DNA of 64,000 nucleotides from Bacteroidia bacterium (GTDB lineage Bacteria; Bacteroidota; Bacteroidia; B-17B0; Aurantibacillaceae): NCBI GenBank assembly GCA_022841465.1, contig JALHRL010000002.1, positions 215,793 to 279,792 of the forward strand, read 5' to 3'. Shown piece by piece: positions 1 to 9,473 of this stretch (position 1 is its first letter; each line of letters starts with the position of its first letter). The notes under the pieces were generated by a model. It saw only the letters and a program-made list of their open reading frames with translations, ran no database searches and was not told where the DNA came from. The position numbers and the translations under genes were made by a program.

Positions 1-322
1 TTCGTTTAAAAAAATCTGCTTTTGAAATTTCCAATGTTTCGCATAACGCCATTGTATCGCACCCTTTTACTTCTCGAGGAATAACCATTAAATCGTAAGA
101 AGCTTCATTAAACACGAGTAATTTTCCGTTACGATCAAAAATATATCCTCGTACAGGATACTCGGTTAAATAACGAAATGCGTTACTTTGCGCATCTAAT
201 TTATATTTATCATCAATTACCTGAATGTAAAACAGCCTGATTATATAAATGATTGCAATTAGTGCAAAAAAACCGCCAATAAAATATTTTCGTTCATTCA
301 AATATGAATTTCCACCGCTCAT
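1..322 (-). CDS. mrdA: Penicillin-binding protein 2 (N-terminal part, truncated by window edge)
   Basis: Reverse-strand reading MSGGNSYLNERKYFIGGFFALIAIIYIIRLFYIQV..., TAATG overlap with mreD; position in mreBCD-mrdA order. Confidence 0.8.
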   Translation of the reverse strand, partial: MSGGNSYLNERKYFIGGFFALIAIIYIIRLFYIQVIDDKYKLDAQSNAFRYLTEYPVRGYIFDRNGKLLVFNEASYDLMVIPREVKGCDTMALCETLEISKADFFKR

Positions 323-837
323 TATTTTATTTTACGATTAAAAAACAAAAACTGAATTAAATACACAATGGCAAATGTTCCAATAACGCTTAATATAATT
401 TTAAAAAGTGTTCTGAAAAATTCTGAAAAAGAAAAAACTTCTAAAAAGAAAAATAAAAAATGATGCGTAATAATTAAAACCGATGCATACTTTATAAACC
501 ATTCTGCACCCATGTCTTGTACAGAAGGCTCAACAGCAGGATCGTATCCGTCTCGCGGAGAAATATATTTTAAAACGTAGTATCTTGCAAAACCCATGGC
601 CGTGCAAGCAGAAGCGTGAAGACCGGGAGTGTTGTAAAACACATCTAATATTAAACCTCCAACAAATGAAAACAGCAATACAAGTAAGCGAGGAGTTTCA
701 AAAGGCAAACTTAGTATAAACAAAACATAAGGGAGCATTATAAAATAAACACCAAGGTTTAAATTTTTTACTATTAACACTTGTAGGATGGTTAATAAAA
801 TAAACAATACAATATTTTTTAAAACCTTGTTGGTCAT
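322..837 (-). CDS. mreD: Rod shape-determining protein MreD
   Basis: Small polytopic membrane protein between mreC and mrdA. Confidence 0.85.
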   Translation of the reverse strand: MTNKVLKNIVLFILLTILQVLIVKNLNLGVYFIMLPYVLFILSLPFETPRLLVLLFSFVGGLILDVFYNTPGLHASACTAMGFARYYVLKYISPRDGYDPAVEPSVQDMGAEWFIKYASVLIITHHFLFFFLEVFSFSEFFRTLFKIILSVIGTFAIVYLIQFLFFNRKIK

Positions 838-1667
838 TTTTGTGTTTGCGAAAATTTTTCCAGTGAATCTTTTTCTAGTTTAAATCTGTTTTTAATTACA
901 TATACATAATTTAATTTTTTAAGGTCGGCGCTTAATTTAATTTTTGCTGTATAAAAGGGTTCGTTTTGTCGCCTTTCATAACTTTCTATAGTACCCGCCA
1001 TTAGTCCTTCCGGAAAAATTCCGGAAAGCTCACTTGTTTCAACAGTATCGCCTACTTTAATTTTTGCATGCGTTGGAATATCGGTTAACAAACAGTACCT
1101 GTAATCTGCACCATCCCAAATTAAAGGTCCGTAACTGCCGTCTTTACGCAACTGACAATTTACTTTTGTGTCTTTATGCAACACGCTCATTACACTTGCA
1201 AAGTTTGATGAAACATCTTTTACTATACCCACAATTCCTTCGGAGTTAAAAACAGCCATGTCTCTTGTTATACCGTTACCGGAGCCCACATTAATGGTTA
1301 AGTAATTGCTGCGTAAATTAACAGAAGCGTTTACCACTTTAGCCGCAACGAATTGGTATTGCTGTTTGTATAATGTATCTCTTTTTACAAAATCTTTTGT
1401 GGGTGCTATTATGTAATTTGACTTTAATAAATTTCTTAACAACACATTTTCATTTGCCAGTTTATAGTTTTCTTGTTTTAACGAAAAATATTCTTGTGTG
1501 TTAGCTGCTGCATTATACAAATTTGCCGAAACTTTGTTAGAGGAATTAATTAGTGATGATCCCTGGTAAGAGTGAGAACGCATCATTAACCAAACACAAA
1601 TAATTTGAATAAAAAGAAATACAAAAATAAAATGGTGTCGATATAAAAATTTTAAGAGGTTCCTCAC
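834..1667 (-). CDS. mreC: Rod shape-determining protein MreC
   Basis: N-terminal TM, coiled coil, MreC beta domain (VGSGNGITRDMAVFNSEGIVGIV). Confidence 0.92.
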   Translation of the reverse strand: MRNLLKFLYRHHFIFVFLFIQIICVWLMMRSHSYQGSSLINSSNKVSANLYNAAANTQEYFSLKQENYKLANENVLLRNLLKSNYIIAPTKDFVKRDTLYKQQYQFVAAKVVNASVNLRSNYLTINVGSGNGITRDMAVFNSEGIVGIVKDVSSNFASVMSVLHKDTKVNCQLRKDGSYGPLIWDGADYRYCLLTDIPTHAKIKVGDTVETSELSGIFPEGLMAGTIESYERRQNEPFYTAKIKLSADLKKLNYVYVIKNRFKLEKDSLEKFSQTQK

Positions 1668-1754
1668 GATTTAAAACAATTGGTATTCATCAATAATAAA
1701 CTGCGATTAAAAAACTTCGCAGTACTCATTAAATCTATAAAGGAAACTACTTGC

Positions 1755-2777
1755 TTACTTAATAAGGAAAGGGAATTTATGAACATTTTTAAGTGCAATT
1801 CCTGTACCTCGTGCTACGGCTCTAAGTGGGTCTTCGCACACATGAACCGGTAATTTTGTTTTCATTGAAATACGCTTATCAAGCCCGCGTAATAAAGAAC
1901 CGCCGCCGGCCATATAAATTCCTTTGCGATAAATATCTGCCGCCAATTCAGGAGGTGTCATTTCCAAGGCATTTAAAATTGCTTCTTCAATTTTTGAGAT
2001 AGATTTATCTAAGCAGTGAGCAATTTCAACATAACTAATATAAACTTCTTTTGGAATTCCGCTCATTAAATCTCTTCCTTGCACAGCATAATCTGCAGGC
2101 GGGTTGTCAATTTCCGTCATAGCAGCTCCCACTTCAATTTTAACGCGTTCGGCACTTCTTTCACCAATTAAAATATTGTGTTGACGACGCATGTATTCTT
2201 CTATGTTTGCATTAAAATCGTCTCCGGCAATGCGCGTTGATTTATCACAAACAATACCACCCAAGGCAATAACGGCAATTTCGGAAGTACCACCGCCAAT
2301 ATCAATAATCATATTTCCCATAGGTTCTTCCACATCAATCCCCATCCCAATTGCGGCTGCCATTGGCTCGTGTATCATGTAAACTTCTTTGGCACCTGCG
2401 TGTTCGGCACTATCTCTTACGGCGCGTTTTTCTACTTCTGTAATTCCGCTTGGTATGCAAATAACCATGCGTAAAGAGGGTTTAAAAAAACGATTACCGG
2501 GATTAATCATTTTTATCATTCCCTTAATCATTTCTTCAGCTGCCTGAAAATCTGCAATTACTCCGTCTTTTAACGGCCTAATTGTTTTTATATTTTCGTG
2601 TGTTTTACCGTGCATCATTTGTGCAGCGCGGCCTACAGCAATTACTTTTTGTGTAGTTCTATCTACTGCAACTATACTTGGTTCATCAACCACCACCTTA
2701 TCGTTATGAATAATAATAGTGTTTGCTGTACCTAAGTCAATTGCAATGTCCTGAGTTAAAAAGTCGAGTAATGCCAT
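1755..2777 (-). CDS. mreB: Rod shape-determining protein MreB
   Basis: Actin-like motifs IDLGTANT, MIIDIGGGTSEIAVI. Confidence 0.97.
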   Translation of the reverse strand: MALLDFLTQDIAIDLGTANTIIIHNDKVVVDEPSIVAVDRTTQKVIAVGRAAQMMHGKTHENIKTIRPLKDGVIADFQAAEEMIKGMIKMINPGNRFFKPSLRMVICIPSGITEVEKRAVRDSAEHAGAKEVYMIHEPMAAAIGMGIDVEEPMGNMIIDIGGGTSEIAVIALGGIVCDKSTRIAGDDFNANIEEYMRRQHNILIGERSAERVKIEVGAAMTEIDNPPADYAVQGRDLMSGIPKEVYISYVEIAHCLDKSISKIEEAILNALEMTPPELAADIYRKGIYMAGGGSLLRGLDKRISMKTKLPVHVCEDPLRAVARGTGIALKNVHKFPFLIK

Positions 2778-2849
2778 ATTAATTCTGTCTGTTCAAATTG
2801 TACGTAAATAATTGAATAAAGTTATAAATTGTTTTTTGTTTTTTGTGTT

Positions 2850-4382
2850 TTAATGCTTAAAGTGTCTGTTACCGGTAAACACCATGCTTAATCCGTTTTT
2901 ATTACAATACTCTATGCTATCTTTATCTTTAATAGAACCTCCTGGCTGAATAACTGCTGTTATTCCGGCATGGTTTGCAATTTCAACACAATCAGGAAAA
3001 GGGAAAAAAGCATCACTGGCCATAACGGCGCCTTTTAAATCAAATCCAAAACTTTGTGCTTTTGCAATAGCTTGCTTAAGTGCATCTACACGTGATGTTT
3101 GGCCTGTTCCACTGGCCAACAGAGTGCCATTTTTTGCCAATACAATGGTGTTAGATTTTGTATGCTTCACCAATTTATTGGCAAACAATAAATCTTTTAC
3201 CTCCGCTGCACTAGGGCTGGTGTTTGTTACCGTTTTTAAACTGCTTTCTGTTTCGGTTATTAAATCCTTATCCTGCTCAATAACCCCATTTAATAATGTT
3301 CTAAATGATTTATCCGAAAACTTAACCATGTTTTGAATAAGGATAATGCGGTTAGGCTTACTTTTTAGGATCTCTAGGGCTTCCGGTTGATAGGCTGGGG
3401 CAATAATTACTTCAAAAAACAATTTATTTATTTCAGAAGCCGTTGCCAAATCTACTTCTTTATTGGTAATTAAAATTCCTCCGAAAGCAGAAACGGGGTC
3501 GCCTGCCAAGGCTGAACTCCAGGCCTGCAAAAGTGTTGGCTTTGTTGCCACACCACAGGCATTGTTGTGTTTTAAAATGGCAAAAGTTGGTTCGGCTTCG
3601 GTAAAGTCGCCCATTAAAGCTACAGCGGCATCAACGTCTAACAGGTTATTGTAAGATAATTCTTTTCCGTTAAGTTTAGTAAAAAGCTCGTTCATGTTTC
3701 CATAAAACACCCCTTGCTGATGCGGATTTTCTCCGTATCGCAATGTTTGAGCTTGTTGAATGCTTTGTTTAAACTGCGGCAATTTTTCGGTTAGATTAAA
3801 GTAGTTAAAAATAGCAGTATCATAGTGGGAAGACATTGCAAAAGCTTTTGCCGCCAATCTTTTTCTATCGCTAATATCTGTTTTACCGCTTTTGCTTTCT
3901 AATAACTGTTGTAATTCGCTGTAATCGTGTCGTGATGAAACAATTACTACATCGTTAAAGTTTTTGGCAGCGGCTCTAATTAAAGAAATTCCGCCAATAT
4001 CAATCTTCTCAATAATATCTTGTTCCTTTGCGCCGGAAGCAAGGGTTTCTTCAAAAGGGTAAAGATCAACAATAACCAAATCAATATCACTTATTTGATG
4101 TTGTTGCTTTTCCAATAAATCACTTTGGTTTTCTCTGCGATTAAGGATTCCGCCAAATATGGCAGGATGGAGCGTTTTTACACGGCCCCCAAAAACCTCA
4201 GGGTAATTAGTAATGCTTTCAACTGCAACCACGGGTACGCCTAGTTTTTCTATAAAAGAAAGAGTGCCGCCGGTACTGTATATGGTAACATTAAGTTCGT
4301 GTAATTTCTTTACAATAGGTTCTAAATTATCTTTGTAATAAACAGAAATTAGTGCGCTTTTAATTGATTTTAACTGGCTCAT
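2850..4382 (-). CDS. purH: Bifunctional AICAR transformylase/IMP cyclohydrolase
   Basis: IKSALISVYYK...STGGT..., RYGENPHQ, KHNNACGVA, DAFFPFPD. Confidence 0.97.
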   Translation of the reverse strand: MSQLKSIKSALISVYYKDNLEPIVKKLHELNVTIYSTGGTLSFIEKLGVPVVAVESITNYPEVFGGRVKTLHPAIFGGILNRRENQSDLLEKQQHQISDIDLVIVDLYPFEETLASGAKEQDIIEKIDIGGISLIRAAAKNFNDVVIVSSRHDYSELQQLLESKSGKTDISDRKRLAAKAFAMSSHYDTAIFNYFNLTEKLPQFKQSIQQAQTLRYGENPHQQGVFYGNMNELFTKLNGKELSYNNLLDVDAAVALMGDFTEAEPTFAILKHNNACGVATKPTLLQAWSSALAGDPVSAFGGILITNKEVDLATASEINKLFFEVIIAPAYQPEALEILKSKPNRIILIQNMVKFSDKSFRTLLNGVIEQDKDLITETESSLKTVTNTSPSAAEVKDLLFANKLVKHTKSNTIVLAKNGTLLASGTGQTSRVDALKQAIAKAQSFGFDLKGAVMASDAFFPFPDCVEIANHAGITAVIQPGGSIKDKDSIEYCNKNGLSMVFTGNRHFKH

Positions 4383-4395
4383 GATTATAAAGATG

Positions 4396-4403
4396 CAAAG
4401 GTA
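4396..4403 (-). promoter_or_regulatory. Bacteroidota -7 element (TACCTTTG) of purH
   Basis: Matches TAnnTTTG consensus, about 14 nt upstream of the purH start. Confidence 0.5.
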
Positions 4404-4560
4404 ATGTATTGAGCGAATTAGGCTTTGTCTGTTAATAAATGCTTAAAAACCAAGGGCGGCCAAAACGGTTTAAATAAACAAATATGTGTTTATTATTTTA
4501 ATTTGCTACCTTAAATAAATGTTCATTTAAATATACTTTTATAAAAACTCAATTGATTAT

Positions 4561-5916
4561 ATGGCCTTAAAAAAACCTACTGCAAGAAAAAAAGATCCAA
4601 CCAAAATTTTTGTTCTTGATACATCTGTAATAATTTACGATCACCAGGCATTAAGAAATTTTAAAGAGCACGATGTTGTTATTCCTATAACTGTATTAGA
4701 AGAGCTGGATAATTTTAAAAAAGGAAATGACACCAAAAATTTTGCCGCCAGAGAATTTACCAGATATATTGATAATATAAGCGGCAAAAACTCCTTACAA
4801 GAATGGACTGCCATTAATGGGCCAACACGCGGAAAATTTAAAATTGAAATGAATACCTCCAGCAAAGTAAATGCCGAGCGTATTTTTGATGATAAAAAAG
4901 CCGATCACAGAATTTTAAATACAGCTTTATATACTGCAGAAAAATACCCTGATAGAAAGGTAATATTAGTAACTAAAGATATTAACCTTAGAATTAAGGC
5001 TAAATCGTTAAGCTTAATTGCAGAAGATTATGAAACCGGAAAAATAAAAACGGTAGAAGAATTATATACGGGAAAAAGTGAAATTGGAAAAGTTTCTCAA
5101 GATGCATTATCAAGTATATACAGCAACGGTTTTTGCAAAGCCGATGATGCGTTAAAGAAAACAAGTATTGTGCCAAACCACTATTATATTCTTAGAAACG
5201 GTAACCAAAGTGTTTTAGCCCGGTACGATAAAAATGACAACAATTTAAGCAGAGTAGTTAAAACGGCTGCGTTTGGTGTTATTCCCAAAAACGCCGAGCA
5301 AACTTTTGCTTTAGATGCAATAATGAATCCTGAAATAAAACTTGTTACCATACAAGGAGTGGCTGGTACCGGAAAAACATTGTTGTCGTTAGCCGGTGCA
5401 CTTGAGCAACGTAGAAATTTTCATCAGATTTATTTAGCGCGCCCAATTGTTCCATTAAGCAACAAAGACATTGGTTACTTGCCGGGCGACGTAAACAGTA
5501 AATTAAACCCATACATGGAGCCTTTGTGGGATAATTTAAAATACATTCGCAGCCAGTTTAACGAAAAAGACAAAGAGCACAAACAATTAAACGAAATGGT
5601 AGAAAATCAAAAGTTAGTTGTTTGTCCGCTTGCATACATAAGAGGCCGAAGTTTAAGCAATGTGTTTTTTATTGTAGATGAAGCTCAAAACTTAACACCA
5701 CACGAAGTAAAAACAATTATTACGCGTGCGGGGGAAAACACAAAAATTATTTTTACCGGAGATATTTATCAAATTGACACCCCCTACTTAGATACACAAA
5801 GTAATGGGTTAAGTTATTTAATTGATAAATTAAAAGGGCAACCGCTTTATGCGCACATTACTTTAGCTAAAGGAGAAAGAAGCGAATTGGCTAATTTGGC
5901 CAACGACTTGTTGTAA
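4561..5916 (+). CDS. PIN domain-PhoH family ATPase
   Basis: N-terminal PIN (FVLDTSVIIYD), PhoH ATPase (GVAGTGKTLLSLAGAL, YIRGRSLSN, DEAQNLTPHEVK). Confidence 0.95.
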   Translation: MALKKPTARKKDPTKIFVLDTSVIIYDHQALRNFKEHDVVIPITVLEELDNFKKGNDTKNFAAREFTRYIDNISGKNSLQEWTAINGPTRGKFKIEMNTSSKVNAERIFDDKKADHRILNTALYTAEKYPDRKVILVTKDINLRIKAKSLSLIAEDYETGKIKTVEELYTGKSEIGKVSQDALSSIYSNGFCKADDALKKTSIVPNHYYILRNGNQSVLARYDKNDNNLSRVVKTAAFGVIPKNAEQTFALDAIMNPEIKLVTIQGVAGTGKTLLSLAGALEQRRNFHQIYLARPIVPLSNKDIGYLPGDVNSKLNPYMEPLWDNLKYIRSQFNEKDKEHKQLNEMVENQKLVVCPLAYIRGRSLSNVFFIVDEAQNLTPHEVKTIITRAGENTKIIFTGDIYQIDTPYLDTQSNGLSYLIDKLKGQPLYAHITLAKGERSELANLANDLL

Positions 5917-5971
5917 GTTTTAACACCTTTATTTACTGTTTTTAGGTATTGCCGAAATCAATTTATTGGTT

Positions 5972-5979
5972 TACATTTG
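5972..5979 (+). promoter_or_regulatory. Possible -7 element TACATTTG
   Basis: TAnnTTTG match upstream of 6013 CDS. Confidence 0.4.
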
Positions 5980-6012
5980 CTTGTATAAACAATAAAAACA
6001 CTTACAATTATC

Positions 6013-7251
6013 ATGAAAAAACTTTTACTTCCGGCTTTGCTTTTTAATGCAATCGCTGCATTTGGACAATGGCAAAACACCACCAATAACACAGCGCAAG
6101 ATGTTACCTATGCATTTAGTAAACTATTTGCAAGTACTACTTCGAATACTGATATTCAAGCTTCAAGCGACAATGGTGCAACCTGGACAACCAGTAACAC
6201 CGGTGTTCCGGCCAGCGGGTTAAATTTTGGAACATTAAGCGGAAGCACTTTATACGGGTATAAAAACAACACCGTTTTTAGTTCAACAACAGGAAACAAT
6301 TGGACATCAACCAGTGGCATTGGCGCTTCTGATGTTGTAAAATCTATGACTTCGTTAACAGGTACGGTTTATGCCGCTACAAGCCCGGTTAGCGGTAACG
6401 GATATAAAATCTTTACTTTAAACGGTACTACTTGGTCGTTAAAAAGTTCTGTTTCCGGAACCGGAACACCAATAGTTACTGTGTTAAGAAACTTAAACGG
6501 AAATTTGTTTGCGGCCACTACTAATACAGGCGTTCTTAAATCTACCAATGGCGGTACTTCTTTTTCTAATTCATCAACCGGTATACCAAATAATAATGGA
6601 GATAAATATGTTTCTGCATTAGGCGCTACAGGCTCGGCATTATTTTTAGGAACATCCGGTGGTAAAATTATGCGCTCAACAGATAATGGCGCTAACTGGT
6701 CGCAAGTATATAACATTGGCGACGGAATGTTTCAAGCATTTATAAATGATTTTTATATTTTATCTGCTAATAATATTTTGGTTGCTACCGACTCAGGATT
6801 TGTATACAGCACCAACGGAGGAACAAGCTGGAATAGAAATAATGTAGGTTTAAATTTTATGAATTTTGAAAATTACATGAAACGAGTTACCGTAAGTTCT
6901 ACGCATATAGTTGCCGCAGTGCTTACTATGAGTGGAGGTAAAATAGTACGCAGACCTTTAGGAGAAATATTTCCGGGAATGAGTGTAAACGAAAATGCTT
7001 TTGCGCTTATTGAAAGTAAAGTTTACCCAAACCCAGCAAATACTTCTGTAACTATTGAAGCAGAGGAGTTAATGTTTGAAGATAATTGTTCTGTTAAAGT
7101 TATTGATGCGTTAGGGAGAGAAGTTGGAAATTATACTTTAGAATTTGGTAAAACATCTATTGATTTATCAAGCTATTCTAATGGTATTTATTCTTTCAGT
7201 GTATTAAACAACAAGGCAGTTGTTAGCACAGGGAAATTGGTGAAGAATTAA
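6013..7251 (+). CDS. BNR/sialidase-like repeat protein with T9SS C-terminal sorting domain
   Basis: Signal peptide, repeated STDNGANWS/STNGGTSWN motifs, C-term VYPNPANTSVTIE...GIYSFSVL...GKLVKN. Confidence 0.85.
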   Translation: MKKLLLPALLFNAIAAFGQWQNTTNNTAQDVTYAFSKLFASTTSNTDIQASSDNGATWTTSNTGVPASGLNFGTLSGSTLYGYKNNTVFSSTTGNNWTSTSGIGASDVVKSMTSLTGTVYAATSPVSGNGYKIFTLNGTTWSLKSSVSGTGTPIVTVLRNLNGNLFAATTNTGVLKSTNGGTSFSNSSTGIPNNNGDKYVSALGATGSALFLGTSGGKIMRSTDNGANWSQVYNIGDGMFQAFINDFYILSANNILVATDSGFVYSTNGGTSWNRNNVGLNFMNFENYMKRVTVSSTHIVAAVLTMSGGKIVRRPLGEIFPGMSVNENAFALIESKVYPNPANTSVTIEAEELMFEDNCSVKVIDALGREVGNYTLEFGKTSIDLSSYSNGIYSFSVLNNKAVVSTGKLVKN

Positions 7252-7267
7252 AATAAATTTTATCCAT

Positions 7268-7298
7268 AAAAAAGGCTTCCGAATTGGAAGCCTTTTTT
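7268..7298. terminator. Bidirectional Rho-independent terminator
   Basis: AAAAAAGGCTTCC GAATT GGAAGCCTTTTTT between convergent genes. Confidence 0.85.
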
Positions 7299-7315
7299 AT
7301 TTAATTTTATTTTTA

Positions 7316-7795
7316 TTATTCTTGAGCCGATAAATCAATTTTCTTAAAGAACATATTCTCGCCTTTCATAACAATTAAAACTGCCATTTCGGTTTCTTTA
7401 ATTAAGTCCATTGGCATTGTAAATTTAACTTCATCATTAGAAACCATTTTCTTTTGAAAAATAATTTCTCTGCTTCCCCGTTCTAAATCTTGAAAAGTAA
7501 TACGAAGCAGTTCAGGGTAATTTTTATTGTTTATTGTAATAAATTCTTTTGATAAAAGTTCTTCACGAGTACACTTGATGGCCTCATCTTTATCTAATTG
7601 ATTTAAAAATGCTGCAGAAATTTTTGTTGTATCGGAAAGTTGAAGAAAACCATCAATATTGATAACTGAATCTTCTGATTCCTCTATTTTAAATGAAGAA
7701 AATGAAAAAGCCGCAGCAACCACTAGAGCGGTTGTAAACGGTTTGATAAAATTCTGTGTTTTCATTTCAAAAATTGATAATGCCAATTTAAGCAA
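7316..7795 (-). CDS. Hypothetical exported protein
   Basis: ORF with signal-like N-terminus; no family recognised. Confidence 0.6.
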   Translation of the reverse strand: MLKLALSIFEMKTQNFIKPFTTALVVAAAFSFSSFKIEESEDSVINIDGFLQLSDTTKISAAFLNQLDKDEAIKCTREELLSKEFITINNKNYPELLRITFQDLERGSREIIFQKKMVSNDEVKFTMPMDLIKETEMAVLIVMKGENMFFKKIDLSAQE

Positions 7796-7993
7796 AGAAA
7801 AAATGAAAAGAAATAGTGCAACAAGTGTAAACTAAAAACTTTTACCATTTGTTAATAACTTATGTGTCAGTTTATTAGTTTTTTACACCTAAATTGTTTT
7901 AGCTTTTAGGTTTGTTGGTTTTAATAAATCAAGTTCCGTTAAAACACGTGACTGATTTTTTGCGTTTTACAAACTTTTCTTTAAATTGGATGT

Positions 7994-8293
7994 ATGAGAG
8001 CTCTTACCATTAATTTACTTTTTATACTTTCTTTAAGTATCGTTTTTCCTACCCATTCCCAAACTAAACCGGCAACAAAAAAAACAACTGCCAAAAAACC
8101 GGCGCCAAAAAAAGTAGCGCCAAAACCTATCAATTATTATATCTGTACCAGCACTAAGGATAAGTTTTATCACAAACGAAGTACTTGTAAAGATTTAAGT
8201 AAGTGCACAGAAGCGATTAAAAACGTGAAAAGCTCAGGGGAATTAAACAAGTTTAAGAAAAAAGGTTCTTGCAAAAGATGCTTTAGTATGTAA
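7994..8293 (+). CDS. Small exported Lys/Ala-rich protein with Cys-rich C-terminus
   Basis: Signal peptide, TKPATKKTTAKKPAPKK linker, CTSTKDKFYHKRSTCKDLSKC...KRCF. Confidence 0.6.
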   Translation: MRALTINLLFILSLSIVFPTHSQTKPATKKTTAKKPAPKKVAPKPINYYICTSTKDKFYHKRSTCKDLSKCTEAIKNVKSSGELNKFKKKGSCKRCFSM

Positions 8294-8296
8294 ATA

Positions 8297-9361
8297 CTAA
8301 TTTGAAACTGTAGAACCGGTACTTACAGCCAAATAATTACTTAATTGGTTTTTTAATTTTTCATTCATTTCTAAATGCGCTGCCAATACCAGCTGAGAGT
8401 AATTTTGTGAGGCAGATTTAAAATGACGTGTTTCTGCTTTCCATAAATTAAAAATCAAATTCATGTTTCCTTCAATTGGCTTAAATGTATTTAAAGCTGC
8501 CTTAACATTGCCAGAACCGGCATGGTAAGTGTGCATCACCAACAATCGGAACCATAATTCTTTTTCGTTGTAACCTGTTATACCAAGCGTATCTAAAATT
8601 TGCCTTGTTTTTGGTATACACACTTTTTTTATTAGTGAACTTGCAGCAAAAGCCGATCGTTCAAAATCAGCGCGCTCATCTATTTGTCTGTTTACTTTTA
8701 AACCAAACATTCTGGCAACATCTTTCATTAATTGAAATGAGCCGTAAGCACCTGCATTCGATTTTTGTAAACGATTTGGGCTTTCTATTAATAAGATAGA
8801 TTGCGCATACCAAGGATCTACTTCGTTATCAATAAAACAATTAATTCCTTTTTCTAATTGATTAAATGCTTTATCAAAATCGTAGAAAAACTTTTTTCCG
8901 GTAGTAAATAAAATTTTATGGGAGGAATCTAAACCATAAACCATTCTTACACTATCTTTTAAACATGTTTTATATTCATCCGGTTTCTGACTCCACTCGT
9001 TGCAATGCGTTTTTATAATTTCGTGGCGATACGTTGCTACATTTACTATGGCGCTATCTTTATCTAAGCGCATAATTGATCTCCAAAATTTAACCTGCTG
9101 AATGGTGTCACACTTAAAAGCGTAAATCTGTTTATCAAAAATATAGTTATGATTTTGATTACTTAAAGGATGGCATACGCCCACCACATCATCACACCAG
9201 CCCAAATTATTGTTATTTGGAGTTTTATTTAAAATGATGTTTTTATTCCGCGTTTTCTCGGCTTTTACGTGTAAGGGAAATGTGTTTGCAATAAACACAC
9301 CGCTTGCATATATACCCAAGGTTAAAAAAACACTTACTATTATAGCACTAAACACCTTCAC
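8297..9361 (-). CDS. Lytic transglycosylase-like (SLT) protein
   Basis: QSILLIESPNRLQKSNAGAYGSFQLMKDVARMFGL, Y-HAG motif. Confidence 0.75.
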   Translation of the reverse strand: MKVFSAIIVSVFLTLGIYASGVFIANTFPLHVKAEKTRNKNIILNKTPNNNNLGWCDDVVGVCHPLSNQNHNYIFDKQIYAFKCDTIQQVKFWRSIMRLDKDSAIVNVATYRHEIIKTHCNEWSQKPDEYKTCLKDSVRMVYGLDSSHKILFTTGKKFFYDFDKAFNQLEKGINCFIDNEVDPWYAQSILLIESPNRLQKSNAGAYGSFQLMKDVARMFGLKVNRQIDERADFERSAFAASSLIKKVCIPKTRQILDTLGITGYNEKELWFRLLVMHTYHAGSGNVKAALNTFKPIEGNMNLIFNLWKAETRHFKSASQNYSQLVLAAHLEMNEKLKNQLSNYLAVSTGSTVSN

Positions 9362-9473
9362 GGTATTAAGTTACAAATTAAGATTTAAAAATGCAACACT
9401 CAGCCTGTTAAAGCTATTCAATTAGAGTTGTTAATAGTTGTATTAATAGCTTAAAGTATAGCCTTATCTAATG

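Noticed and set aside
6369-6716. 115-aa ORF on - strand opposite the T9SS BNR protein
   Set aside because: Antisense shadow ORF with biased composition; same reasoning applies to most 60-100 aa ORFs overlapping confident CDSs in the track
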